This document shows positions 32,343 through 44,331 of a stretch of 64,000 nucleotides of DNA, one piece after another (the first letter of the stretch is position 1; each line of letters starts with the position of its first letter). The translations under genes and the position numbers were made by a program. The notes below the pieces were generated by a model. The model ran no database searches, was not told the origin of the DNA, and was given only the letters and a program-made list of their open reading frames with translations. The stretch comes from Ambrosia x helenae. Lineage: Eukaryota; Streptophyta; Magnoliopsida; Asterales; Asteraceae. The stretch is taken from the NCBI GenBank assembly GCA_030844895.1, contig CM061234.1:12893573-12957572 (forward strand), given 5' to 3'.

Positions 32343-32770
32343 CGTATTCTCAAGGCTTTTATGGGTTGTAAGCCTCAATAACTCCAACGGGACTAAGGAG
32401 ACTGTTTGATTACTTCGATAATATAGGTTCTTGCCATGTGCATTTGCCCCAGGTAGGATAGGGAAATGTATGCTACATGCACACTCGATGAGTTACAGAT
32501 ACTTCGGTGGAGAATGTAACCCCCCGTGACGAAATTTAGAAATTTGTTATCTGAAAATGGTTGGGTCTGAGATCGATGACTACACTACTAAGCTACAGGA
32601 GATAGCTACTATATGCTCAAATCTATTTAACCTACCTTACAAGCGGATCGAGCTTCATACCAAAGGGGTTGGTCCCACAGGTTCGTGGCATGGCTACTAC
32701 AGCTCACCTATCCAGAATCAAACAAATCTTTCACATGACTCGCAACCACACTAACGAGGCCGTTGAGCAT
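32343..32770 (+). pseudogene. Element A gag remnant
   Basis: Pieces of capsid can be read in changing frames: AFMGCKPQ with a following stop, HVHLPQ, YATCTL-like words, then MVGSEIDDYTTKLQEIATIC, YKRIELHTKG and (in another frame) VRGMATTAHLSRIKQIFHM up to TNEAVEH. These match the order of capsid segments in element B (CKPQEFSG, MTGSEIEKYT, KIEHYVSGL). Several stops, frameshifts and a deletion of the central part make it a pseudogene. 20183-20331 is the upstream piece, separated by element B. Element C sits at its right edge. Confidence 0.65.
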
Positions 32771-32825
32771 TGTGACATCCGTCATTTTTTTTCCATTATA
32801 TATATATATACATATATTTTTTTAC

Positions 32826-32860
<35 letters not shown>

Positions 32861-33070
32861 TAATAATAATAATAATCATACTTTTTTTTTTCCTAACACT
32901 TGAAACCCATTACCAAACCTAAGCCCAACACACACCAACCTTCTCTTCTCTTCCCTAGCCCACTCCCTTTTCTTTCATTCTGGAAGCCCACCAGAACTCG
33001 GCCCAGTGGCTGAGGCCCATTACCCCTCCCTTGGTCCAGCCCATCTGTTATAAAAAAAAAAGAAAAAAAA

Positions 33071-33146
33071 TGTGTTCCCAGCGAGTCTCGAACCCGGGCA
33101 GGCTCCCACACAACACCAACGTCCAACCACTTGAGCTACACCTCTT
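33071..33146 (-). other. tRNA-like block, antisense, in element C 5' LTR
   Basis: On the minus strand an A-box-like TAGCTCAAGTGG and a B-box-like GGTTCGAGACT are separated by about 36 bases. A second copy lies at 38309-38384 in the other LTR. It is an SINE- or tRNA-derived relic, not a tRNA gene, since stems do not pair well. Confidence 0.55.
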
Positions 33147-33781
33147 ATCTGAAATCAACTCAACACTAATAAAACTTAAACCCTTTTTCGCGTCTCTTTT
33201 TCTTCTTCCCCTTGAGCTGTTACGCGCAGCAGCAGATTTATTTCTTTTTTTTTATTTTTCTTCTCCCTTGACCAATTAACTAGCTTGATTAACGCGAAAT
33301 TTATCTTGGTTGACTTGGAATCACAATCATCGGCCTGTCACGAGTCTATACGCGTATTATTGTCTTCAATTCGTACTAATCATACCTAAATTGACAAAAC
33401 CCATTTAACACAAGGTCAACCTTACCAATTGATTGATCTAGACACTTGCACTATAAATTGAGCATTGGAACAGCTTAACAACTCGCTCACTCATCTCCCT
33501 TAACCTCTCATTCTCTCTAATACACTCTGATTTTGATATTCAAGTTCGTGGTTTGACTTTTTCTTTGACCCGTCAATTATCATCAAATCTACACTGTGAG
33601 TCTAATTTTTTGTGTGGGTTTCATTCATCGGCGATCAACCAACAAAAGCCCCAACATTAATCGGGCTAATGTTGGCTGATTTGCCCAATTGAAAATTCTA
33701 GGGTTCGTAATCTTATTTTGGGGATAATCTTGATTTCGCGTCGTGTATAATATTATTTTGAAACCAGAAACATCACAACCA

Positions 33782-33854
33782 CCGGCCTAGGCCAAGTGGT
33801 TGTGACCATGGTCCACAACAAAGGTCACCCGGGTTCGAGTCCGGCTCTGACCGG
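33782..33854 (+). other. tRNA-like block, sense, in element C 5' LTR
   Basis: TAGGCCAAGTGGT (A-box-like) and GGGTTCGAGTCC (B-box-like) occur at tRNA spacing, followed by CTCTGACCGG and a T-rich run. The copy in the 3' LTR at 39020-39092 has one more C (GAGTCCCGG). The GACCGGTTTT end resembles the SINE at 58338-58649. Confidence 0.55.
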
Positions 33855-35428
33855 TTTTTATTCCTTTCTTTTCTTTTTTTTTTGAAACAAACAATTATAC
33901 ATTTATAACCTTTTAATCTTTTAAATTCTTTTTAAAATATCAAAACTATTTTATAAATTCTAAAAAAATTACATTTGTTTAATCTGATATAAAAGTTTCA
34001 TTTATAATTTTTATTTTTCAGAAATTCATTTATTTAATATTTATAATAATTAAATCATTTTTATACTATTAGATTTATAAAAATCCATTTATATATCAAA
34101 ACAACTTTATTAAATTCTCCAAAAATTATCCTGACTTTTTATAAAGATAAACTTTACTGAAATAATTTTTAATTCAGTAAAATCATTTATTTTATATTTT
34201 TAATCATTTTTTGTTAGTTTTAATCATAATTAAATCATAATAAATTCATTTTACAATATTTTTATACCAAAATTTTACATAAATTATTTCTATTCATATA
34301 GAATTGAAATACAATTTTTGATTCAGAAATTCTTTGATTTTAATATTTTTAGATATTAAAGTCGTATTTTGACAATTTGAAATAATTAGATTAAATATTC
34401 TATTTTCAAGAAAATAATTTTATAAAAATTATTTTCACACTTAAAACCTCATGTTGTGATTATATTCAACTTAAAATTTTACAAAAAGACTTTTATTTAT
34501 TTATTTACTAAAATTTCTTATATTTAATAAACAATTTGTTTATTAAACGAATAAACGTTATCCCCAATTCGAAGCCCTAGAAATACATATATCTTAGAGT
34601 TATTTCCCTTACACATTATCGAATACTTTAGGTTGATCATTTGGGAGTAATCTCAATTCATATTTCGTTGTCCAAGTCCAATTTCAAGTTATTACGTGAA
34701 CGGTGAGTATTTCTTATCCCCTTTTTGCTTTTATTCACTTTTGGGGTGTTACATGTACACTTATACAAATTACAAATACAAGTTCACATTTTTACAATAC
34801 AATTCTAGTACTATGTGCAATTGCTTACAAACGTGCTTTATGCTTAGACACTGCATGTAGAATACATTTGTACTTAGTGAAATCATTAACATTGTACAAG
34901 CCGACCTTAACATTGGATAGCGCTATTTGGATTGACAACCCGCCTAGGTTGATTCTCCCCCTTTTTCATCGGAGAATCCGTGGCCAGTGTTAAGTTATCA
35001 TCCATTGATTGGTTGAGTACACTACAGTTCATACAGTACATTATACAGTCACAGGGTTGATTTCGCTCATTTGTATGATACATAGTTTACATATTTGCAC
35101 TGTAGCTTGCACTTGAATTGTATAACTTTTTAACCTACTATATATATTAAATCTAGGAATGCTCACCAACATTTCATATGTTGACCAAACCTATTTTTGT
35201 ACATGTTTCAGGTGCAGTTTGATCTAGTGCTTTAGCAAGAGACATTTAGTGTTTTATTTTAATTCAGTTATTCCAACAGTTACATTTCATTTAAGACTTT
35301 GTATTTCCATTTCAATGTAAGACAGTTATTGGTTTATTCAATAATATTTACATTTTAGTACCATGTGCTTTTGAACAATCGTCACTACGTGGCACCTCGA
35401 TGATTCCGCCATCGGTTGGGGTGTTACA

Positions 35429-38001
35429 GATTGGTATCAGAGCCATGGTTATAGGGAACTAGGTTATTAGATAAAAAGGCCTAGACTATAACCGAACTAC
35501 AACTTGCATGCCTAATATTTCCTGAATTACCCTACTCCTCATTTCCCTCTACTTTCCTTCTTCTATCTTTCCCTCCTTCTCTCTCTCCATTCTTCTTATC
35601 TTTCATCATGGTGCATAGAGATGGAGTCCTACAGAGAGTGGAAAGTTTACATCATCATGGAACGGGAACAGTACCTTTCATGAAGACACTCTTAGGCATA
35701 ATGCCTACTTACTTTTGTTCCTTCAAAGTTGTTGAACTTTAATGAGTGTGATAAGGACACGTGCAATCTGGAAGGGTGGACGCCTGTACACTGGGTTTTC
35801 TGGCATAGGCAAGTATAGCGCATAAATCCAATTACGGACCTGTTATGCTTACCTGGGGATTCCTGGAGTGAGTGTCCACTTATAGGCTAAAGCATGTCTT
35901 CTTTGATCACCGTTGGGTTCAATTTCTTTGAAAAGTCAACGTTCTTGTTGGGCTTTACAGCTAGACAAGGGCACTCCAAGCATTTCATGCAAACTTTTTC
36001 AATAATACTCTCTCGGTTCATATACAATATTTTGTATTTTACGATTTTCATATATTGCTTACGAGTTCATACTTTCATAACCATCTATGGATTTCACAAT
36101 CACACTTCACCTTACCCTCTTAGCCACTTTTTTAAATATTCAACACCCTACCCAAATCATATTATTTCTTTTCTCCACATGTTATTTATTTTAAAAACTA
36201 TAACCTCATACTTTAGCACAAACTAAAGATTTCTAAAACTTGTTGTATTACCTAGTAACTTCACAAAGTACATATTTTCCTCGAACTTAAATTCAATTGA
36301 TTATTTATTGACGTAACAAACGATTTTGTATATAATGTTTTAAACTATTACAAAGCCTACTTAGCTTGTACTATTTAACAACTCTTGCCTTATGTACAAA
36401 ACCAAATTTTGAAAATATTTATTTTTTTTGGAATAATATCTAGTCTCTAGATTCTCCATCAACACTCACCCATTTTCAACTTGTTCAAATTTTTACAATA
36501 TTTTGCATATACCACAATTATGTTTTCTTATACACTTGATTATAACCTTTGATCCAAACCCCAAAATTTACACTGCTATATAATCTCCTTACTATAAAAT
36601 AAACCCTTTATCAACTATCTTCACATTCAATATCGCTCACAACCTTGATTCTGCTTCAAGATTTTTCATCATCCTCTCAAAAACTAAATTCATATCCTTC
36701 ACCTTCTCACACATGAACTAGTTACCCATGATAATCAAACTACTAAAAACCTGATACTTGATTCTACAGGATTTTTCCAAAACATCATTGTTTATGAAAC
36801 TTGATTTTCCCTTAATTTGACTATTCACTGGACATTTAATTATTCATGATACTCGTGTTTTCATTTTCTTGATCTTATTATCATTTTGTACCCAATTATG
36901 ACATACTCATAGGCATATAACATCTAGAGATTTCCTTGCATACTATTATGTACGAACACAAATTGGTAATCTATCATATTGGTTACGTTTATTTTAATCG
37001 TACACTTACATTTATTTGAAACGTTTAGACTTGATACTTGATCTTACAGAGCTTTTCTAAGAAAACATCATTGCTTATTATATGAAACTTGATTTTTCCT
37101 TTAACTTGACTATTCATTGAACATCTAATTATTCATGATACCCGTAAACATTTAATTATTCATGATAACACTTACACTTAATGGTTGTAGTACTTACAAA
37201 CTTGCTTGCATAAACATGCTAACAATTTGCAATCTGTGTGAATAATAATTGCTGCACTTAATAGAGGTCATCATGCCTTTTTCAACAGTCGGGAGAGGCC
37301 CTACAACCTGCTCCACGGCTGGTGGAGGCTATCGAACATACTCAACGATTGGTAGAGGTCATTATGCCTTTTAAACAGTCGGGAGAGGCCCTACAACCTA
37401 CTCCACGACTGGTGGAGGCTATCGAATCTGCTCAACAATCGGTGGGATCATAGAAGGACATAAAACCCTAATGTAAGGTAAATTGATGATTCCGGTCCGG
37501 AACGTAATCATGAATTTACAGGTACATTAGGGTAGTGTGAAATTCTATTAGAGTTTTTGGTAGGCATCCAGTACGTTTTCAAGGTATCAAAGGTGTGGTG
37601 GGTTAGCTGCGGTACACCCTGTATACAAACACTAATGATGCATTGGAAGTGTGACTGGAAGTCGAACCAGAAACAAACTCTGTTTGCTTGTTAGTTCATT
37701 TAGTCTTTCTGTGGTCAATCAACTCGTACATTTATCATAGGATTCCTGAACTTGCAATTTAAGTGTCTTACTACATTCTTATTTTTCTTATTTCTCTTAT
37801 TATTCGAGACAAACCTGATCCAAATCCTTAACCCACACCTATCAAACCTACCATCCAAAACAGTTTACTTTGATACCTATAAATTCACATCGTACCTTAA
37901 CTCTGATTCTCTAAACCACAGTTATCTTAATTTTTACCCAAGCATCCATAACCCTATGTTTCTAATAACTTCGGGACGAAGTTTCTAAAAGTAGGGGATG
38001 C
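35429..38001 (+). other. Element C internal region without coding capacity
   Basis: The primer-binding site is at 35432-35448 (TGGTATCAGAGCCATGG). The interior is AT-rich, with a 110-codon open frame at 35894-36226 that lacks domain features and is not called. Two copies of a block of about 108 bases (37265-37441) contain CAGTCGGGAGAGGCCCTACA and GGTGGAGGCTATCGAA. The right end has TTCGGGACGAAGTTTCTAAA and the polypurine AAAAGTAGGGGATGC at 37987-38001. Confidence 0.75.
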
Positions 38002-40666
38002 TGTGACATCCGTCATTTTTTTTCCATTATATATATATATATACATATATTTTTTTACAATAATAATAATAATAATAATAAAAATAATAATAATAAAAAT
38101 AATAATAATAATAATCATACTTTTTTTTTTTCCTAACACTTGAAACCCATTACCAAACCTAAGCCCAACACACACCAACCTTCTCTTCTCTTCCCTAGCC
38201 CACTCCCTTTTCTTTCATTCTGGAAGCCCACCAGAACTCGGCCCAGTGGCTGAGGCCCATTACCCCTCCCTTGGTCCAGCCCATCTGTTATAAAAAAAAG
38301 AAAAAAAATGTGTTCCCAGCGAGTCTCGAACCCGGGCAGGCTCCCACACAACACCAACGTCCAACCACTTGAGCTACACCTCTTATCTGAAATCAACTCA
38401 ACACTAATAAAACTTAAACCCTTTTTCGCGTCTCTTTTTCTTCTTCCCCTTGAGCTGTTACGCGCAGCAGCAGATTTATTTCTTTTTTTTATTTTTCTTC
38501 TCCCTTGACCAATTAACTAGCTTGATTAACGCGAAATTTATCTTGGTTGACTTGGAATCACAATCATCGGCCTGTCACGAGTCTATACGCGTATTATTGT
38601 CTTCAATTCGTACTAATCATACCTAAATTGACAAAACCCATTTAACACAAGGTCAACCTTACCAATTGATTGATCTAGACACTTGCACTATAAATTGAGC
38701 ATTGGAACAGCTTAACAACTCGCTCACTCATCTCCCTTAACCTCTCATTCTCTCTAATACACTCTGATTTTGATATTCAAGTTCGTGGTTTGACTTTTTC
38801 TTTGACCCGTCAATTATCATCAAATCTACACTGTGAGTCTAATTTTTTGTGTGGGTTTCATTCATCGGCGATCAACCAACAAAAGCCCCAACATTAATCG
38901 GGCTAATGTTGGCTGATTTGCCCAATTGAAAATTCTAGGGTTCGTAATCTTATTTTGGGGATAATCTTGATTTCGCGTCGTGTATAATATTATTTTGAAA
39001 CCAGAAACATCACAACCACCGGCCTAGGCCAAGTGGTTGTGACCATGGTCCACAACAAAGGTCACCCGGGTTCGAGTCCCGGCTCTGACCGGTTTTTATT
39101 CCTTTCTTTTCTTTTTTTTTTGAAACAAACAATTATACATTTATAACCTTTTAATCTTTTAAATTCTTTTTAAAATATCAAAACTATTTTATAAATTCTA
39201 AAAAAATTACATTTGTTTAATCTGATATAAAAGTTTCATTTATAATTTTTATTTTTCAGAAATTCATTTATTTAATATTTATAATAATTAAATCATTTTT
39301 ATACTATTAGATTTATAAAAATCCATTTATATATCAAAACAACTTTATTAAATTCTCCAAAAATTATCCTGACTTTTTATAAAGATAAACTTTACTGAAA
39401 TAATTTTTAATTCAGTAAAATCATTTATTTTATATTTTTAATCAATTTTTGTTAGTTTTAATCATAATTAAATCATAATAAATTCATTTTACAATATTTT
39501 TTATACCAAAATTTTACATAAATTATTTCTATTCATATAGAATTGAAATACAATTTTTGATTCAGAAATTCTTTGATTTTAATATTTTTAGATATTAAAG
39601 TCGTATTTTGACAATTTGAAATAATTAGATTAAATATTCTATTTTCAAGAAAATAATTTTATAAAAATTATTTTCACACTTAAAACCTCATGTTGTGATT
39701 ATATTCAACTTAAATTTTACAAAAAGACTTTTATTTATTTATTTACTAAAATTTCTTATATTTAATAAACAATTTGTTTATTAAACGAATAAACGTTATC
39801 CCCAATTCGAAGCCCTAGAAATACATATATCTTAGAGTTATTTCCCTTACACATTATCGAATACTTTAGGTTGATCATTTGGGAGTAATCTCAATTCATA
39901 TTTCGTTGTCCAAGTCCAATTTCAAGTTATTACGTGAACGGTGAGTATTTCTTATCCCCTTTTTGCTTTTATTCACTTTTGGGGTGTTACATGTACACTT
40001 ATACAAATTACAAATACAAGTTCACATTTTTACAATACAATTCTAGTACTATGTGCAATTGCTTACAAACGTGCTTTATGCTTAGACACTGCATGTAGAA
40101 TACATTTGTACTTAGTGAAATCATTAACATTGTACAAGCCGACCTTAACATTGGATAGCGCTATTTGGATTGACAACCCGCCTAGGTTGATTCTCCCCCT
40201 TTTTCATCGGAGAATCCGTGGCCAGTGTTAAGTTATCATCCATTGATTGGTTGAGTACACTACAGTTCATACAGTACATTATACAGTCACAGGGTTGATT
40301 TCGCTCATTTGTATGATACATAGTTTACATATTTGCACTGTAGCTTGCACTTGAATTGTATAACTTTTTAACCTACTATATATATTAAATCTAGGAATGC
40401 TCACCAACATTTCATATGTTGACCAAACCTATTTTTGTACATGTTTCAGGTGCAGTTTGATCTAGTGCTTTAGCAAGAGACATTTAGTGTTTTATTTTAA
40501 TTCAGTTATTCCAACAGTTACATTTCATTTAAGACTTTGTATTTCCATTTCAATGTAAGACAGTTATTGGTTTATTCAATAATATTTACATTTTAGTACC
40601 ATGTGCTTTTGAACAATCGTCACTACGTGGCACCTCGATGATTCCGCCATCGGTTGGGGTGTTACA
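38002..40666 (+). repeat. Element C 3' LTR (2665 bp)
   Basis: Near-identical to 32771-35428 across its length, including both tRNA-like blocks and the AAT run. The small number of differences implies a young insertion. Confidence 0.92.
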
Positions 40667-40671
40667 AGCAT

Positions 40672-43600
40672 GGTACTTCCCGAATCATGGTGCTTCATCT
40701 TCTACTTTTGGTGATAGCAAGAAAACGTGGGATAGTGTGAGGTATAAGTCATTCAACAACAACGACAACAACAACAACAACAATGGGGCTCGTGGAAGAG
40801 CATTTGTGATTGGCTCTGGGGAAGCTAGGTCCGATAATAATGACGTGACAGGTACGTGTTCCTTGAACGACACTCTCGCTTCTATTTTATATGATACTGG
40901 TGCGGACTATAGTTTTGTGTCATCGAAACTTAGCAAACAAGTAGGGATGGTTTCTACTCTTCTTGATACCCTGTACACTATAGAGTTAGCTTATGGGAAG
41001 CTTGTTGAGGTAACCCATATTCATCGTGAATGTAAGCTCGAGATAGATGGGCAATTGTTTGCCATCAACCTTCTACCTATCACCCTAGGAATCTTTGATC
41101 TTGTGGTTGGCATGGACTGGTTGTCCAAGCAACACGCTGAAATTCTCTGTCAGGAGAAGATTGTTCGTGTCCCCCTCCCAAGTGGAGAACTTTTATCTAT
41201 ACAGGGTGATCGTGGTGGTGCCATGGTGGGCATCATCTCCTTCTTGAAAGCCCAGAAGTGTATTCGAAAGGGCTGCCCAGCCATTCTGGCTAACATATCT
41301 GACACTCGAGTTGAAGTTGAAACTAAGATTGAGGACATCCCAGCAGTCCGAGATTTCCCAGATATATTCCCAGAGGAACTACCTGGACTTCCACCTGTTC
41401 GTCAAGTGGAGTTTCAAATTGATCTTGCACCTGGAGCAGCTCCAGTTGCACGCGCACCATACCACCTAGCACCAGGCGAACTTCAAGAACTATCTACCCA
41501 ACTCCAAGAGCTATTGGATAGGGGTTTCATTAGACCTAGTTCTTCACCATGGGGAGCCCCAGTTCTGTTTGTTAAGAAGGATGGGAGTTTCCGCATGTGT
41601 ATTGATTATCGGGAGTTGAACAAGGTGACGGTTAAGAACCGCTACCCTTTGCCTCGTATTGATGACTTGTTCGACCAGCTACAAGGGTTGAGTTTCTATT
41701 CTAAGATTGACTTGAAGTCAGGATACCATCAACTGAGAGTCCGAGAGGAGGATGTGGCGAAGACAGCCTTTCGAACTCGTTATGGACATTATGAGTTTTT
41801 GGTAATGCCATTTGGGTTAACCAATGCACCGGCTGTGTTCATGGATCTTATGAACCGCGTGTGTAAGCCTTATTTGGACAAATTCGTCATAGTGTTCCTA
41901 GATGACATATTAATTTATTCCAAGATCAGGGAAGAGCACGAGCAACACCTGCAGCTGATATTGGAACTCTTGAGAAATGAGCAGCTGTATGCAAAATTCT
42001 CTAAATGTGACTTCTGGATTCGAGAAGTCCAATTTCTAGGACACGTAGTTAACGAGGCAGGAATACATGTCGATCCCACCAAGATTGATGTTATTAAAAG
42101 GTGGGAGGCTCCTAAGACTCCTATGGAGGTGCGCCAGTTTCTTGGTCTTGCGGGATACTATCGCAGATTCATTGAGGGGTTCTCTAAGATCGCTCAACCC
42201 CTCACTACTTTGACACATAAGGGGATTACTTACAAGTGGGGAGATGCCCAAGAATCTACTTTTCAATTATTGAAGACGAAGCTTTGCAGTGCACCTATAC
42301 TATCACTACCTGAGGGTACAGAGGACTTTGTACTGTACTGTGATGCGTCTATCCAAGGGTTAGGGTGTGTGCTGATGCAGTGTGATAAGGTGATCGCATA
42401 TGCTTCACGTCAATTAAAGGTTCATGAGAAGAATTACACCACCTATAACTTGGAACTGGGAGTGGTTTTTACTCTAAAGATCTGGAGGCATTATCTCTAT
42501 GGGACAAAGTGTACAATCTTCACTAATCAGAAGAGCCTCCGACACATATTCGATCAGAAGGAGTTGAACATGCGACAGCGTCGATGGGTCGAGCTTCCGA
42601 ATGATTATGACTGTGCCATCAAATATCATCCAGGGAAAGCTAATATAGTAGCTGATGCCCTTAGTCGTAAGGAAATGAAACCCAAACAGGTGCGAGCTTT
42701 ACAACTTACCATACATTCTAATCTTCCTAATAAGATACGTGAAGCCCAAGGCGAGGCTTTGAAAGAAGAAAACATCGGGCTTGAAACCTTACATGGTGCT
42801 GATAAGCACCTGTAGATGAGGACAGATGGTCTTCAATACTTCATGAATCGAGTCTGGATACAACGTTTTGGGAATCTCAGACAACTGGTGCTTGATGAAG
42901 CTCACACCTCTCGATATTCGGTACATCCTGGTTCGGACAAGATGTACCAAGATCTCAAAACTCTTTACTAGTGGCCAAACATGAAAGCTGAAATAGCCAC
43001 TTATGTTAGTAAGTGCTTGACTTGTGCGATGGTTAAGATTGAATATCAGAAACCTTCAGGCTTACTCTAGCAACCAGAAATCCCTATGTGGAAATGGGAC
43101 GGAATTTCTATGGACTTCATCACAATGCTCCCTAGAACGCCAACTGGCCATAACATGATTTGGGTTATTGTAGATCGTTTAACCAAATCAGCATATTTTC
43201 TGGCAATAAAGGAAACCGATTCGCTGGAGAAACTGGCCAATCTCTACATCAGGAGGTAGTCTCTAGGCATGGGGTGCCTACTTCTATCATATCTAATCGC
43301 GATGCGTGATTCACTTCTCATTTTTGGACTACTCTCCAAAACGCTTTAGGGACTCGCTTAGACATGAGCACATCCTATCACCCATAAACGGATGGACAAA
43401 CTGAACGTACCATTCAAACATTGGAAGATCTGCTACGAGCGTGCGTGGTGGATTTTGGCAACAGTTGGGATAAGCACTTGCCTTTGATTGAATTCTCGTA
43501 TAATAACAGTTACCACACTTCTATTCAGTGTGCGCCTTTTGAGGCACTATATGGACGCAAGTGTAGGTCTCCCATCTGCTGGACTGAAGTTGGGGATAGC

Positions 43601-44203
43601 CAGTTGACAAGTCCCGAACTTGTGCAGGATACTTCTGAGAAGATAGTGCAAATCAGAAACCGGATGGCTGCTGCTCGTGATCGACAGAAAAGCTACGCTG
43701 ATAAGCGTAGGAAACCTTTGGAGTTCCAGATTGGGGACAAGGTACTATTGAAGGTGTCACCATGGAAGGGTGTGATACGCTTTGGAAAACGGGGGAAGCT
43801 GAACCCGCGATGCGTTGGACCATTCCAGATTGTCGAAAGGATTGGTCCGGTAGCTTACATGTTAAATCTGCCTAATGAACTCAGTGGAGTGCACAATGTA
43901 TTCCACGTATCAAATCTAAAGAAATGCTTATCGGATACGACACTGGTAGTGCCACTGGAGGAGATCCAGGTGGACGACCAGTTATGGTTCGTGGAAGAAC
44001 CAGTGGAGATTCTTGAGCGGGGCGTCGAGAAACTCAAACAAAACACTATGCCTATTGTTAAGGTACGATGGAATTCCCGTCTAGGATCGGAATATACGTG
44101 GGAGCGCAGAGATCAAATGCGACTCAAATATCCACACCTTTTTACTGAACCTGAACCTATGCATAGATCAAACGCTGAACATAAAGCAGCTCGCTCAAAG
44201 TGA
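40672..44203 (+). pseudogene. Element A pol: protease, reverse transcriptase, RNase H, integrase (degraded)
   Basis: An open frame of over 700 residues ends at 42815 and holds an Asn-rich gag tail, protease (LYDTGADYSFVSS), reverse transcriptase (FRMCIDYRELNKVTVKNRYP, VFLDDILIYS) and RNase H (YCDASIQGLG, VADALSRK). RNase H has TNQKS where element B has TDHKS, losing a conserved Asp, and one residue is missing from the LELG-VVF motif. Integrase from 42816 to 43420 has several stops and a frameshift near 43255, and SNRD replaces the SDRD of element B. The C-terminal integrase is open from 43421 to 44203 with the EYTWERRDQMRLKYPHLF tail. It is not functional as read. Confidence 0.9.
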
Positions 44204-44331
44204 ATTTCGGGGCGAAATTCCTTTCAACTTGGGGTTGATGTGACATCCGGGAACCAAGTACACATTATTAAGCTGGCTTTACTGTTTACTTACTGAATTT
44301 CGGGACGAAATTCTTTTCAACTTGGGGATGA
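44202..44331 (+). repeat. Duplicated polypurine-tract region of element A
   Basis: GAATTTCGGGGCGAAATTCC with CAACTTGGGGTTGA lies at 44202-44239, followed by TGTGACATCCGG. A second copy, GAATTTCGGGACGAAATTCT with CAACTTGGGGATGA, lies at 44295-44331 and abuts the right LTR (TGTAATACC). The second is the tract used with this LTR. The first looks like a displaced copy with a short LTR-like start after it. Confidence 0.75.

Larger units (their letters stand above)
32771..35428 (+). repeat. Element C 5' LTR (2658 bp)
   Basis: Starts TGTGACATCCGTCA and ends CGGTTGGGGTGTTACA. It has an (AAT)n run near 32829-32873, a long AT-rich middle, a splice-donor-like ACGGTGAGTATT near 34700, and two tRNA-like blocks (33071-33146 antisense, 33782-33854 sense). 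It is a diverged relative of the solo LTR at 6954-8412. Open frames inside it are not genes. Confidence 0.92.
32771..40666 (+). mobile_element. Element C: non-autonomous LTR retrotransposon
   Basis: Exact target duplication AGCAT (32766-32770 and 40667-40671). LTRs 32771-35428 and 38002-40666 are near-identical, differing mainly in AT-rich microsatellites and a few single-base indels. The primer-binding site TGGTATCAGAGCCATGG is at 35432 and the polypurine tract ends at 38001. The 2.57-kb internal region has no recognisable gag, protease or polymerase, so the element depends on enzymes from elsewhere (LARD-like). It interrupts gag of element A. Confidence 0.9.

Noticed and set aside
32766..32770. 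AGCAT before both elements A and C as evidence of a shared insertion event
   Set aside because: C has AGCAT on both sides, so it is its own target duplication. For A no matching right flank was found, so the match is most likely chance.
33782..33854. Possible tRNA genes in LTRs and SINEs (also 7152-7216, 33071-33146, 39020-39092, 58338-58410, 63421-63465)
   Set aside because: A- and B-box-like words are present, but acceptor and anticodon stems do not pair and most sit inside LTRs or SINEs. They are tRNA-derived relics, not tRNA genes.
34703..34993. 96-codon open frame duplicated at 39941-40231
   Set aside because: Both copies are inside the LTRs of element C at equal positions; no domain or start context supports a gene.
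35894..36226. 110-codon open frame in the interior of element C as a possible gag
   Set aside because: Composition is dominated by Phe, Ile and Tyr from AT-rich DNA, and there is no capsid or zinc-knuckle motif.
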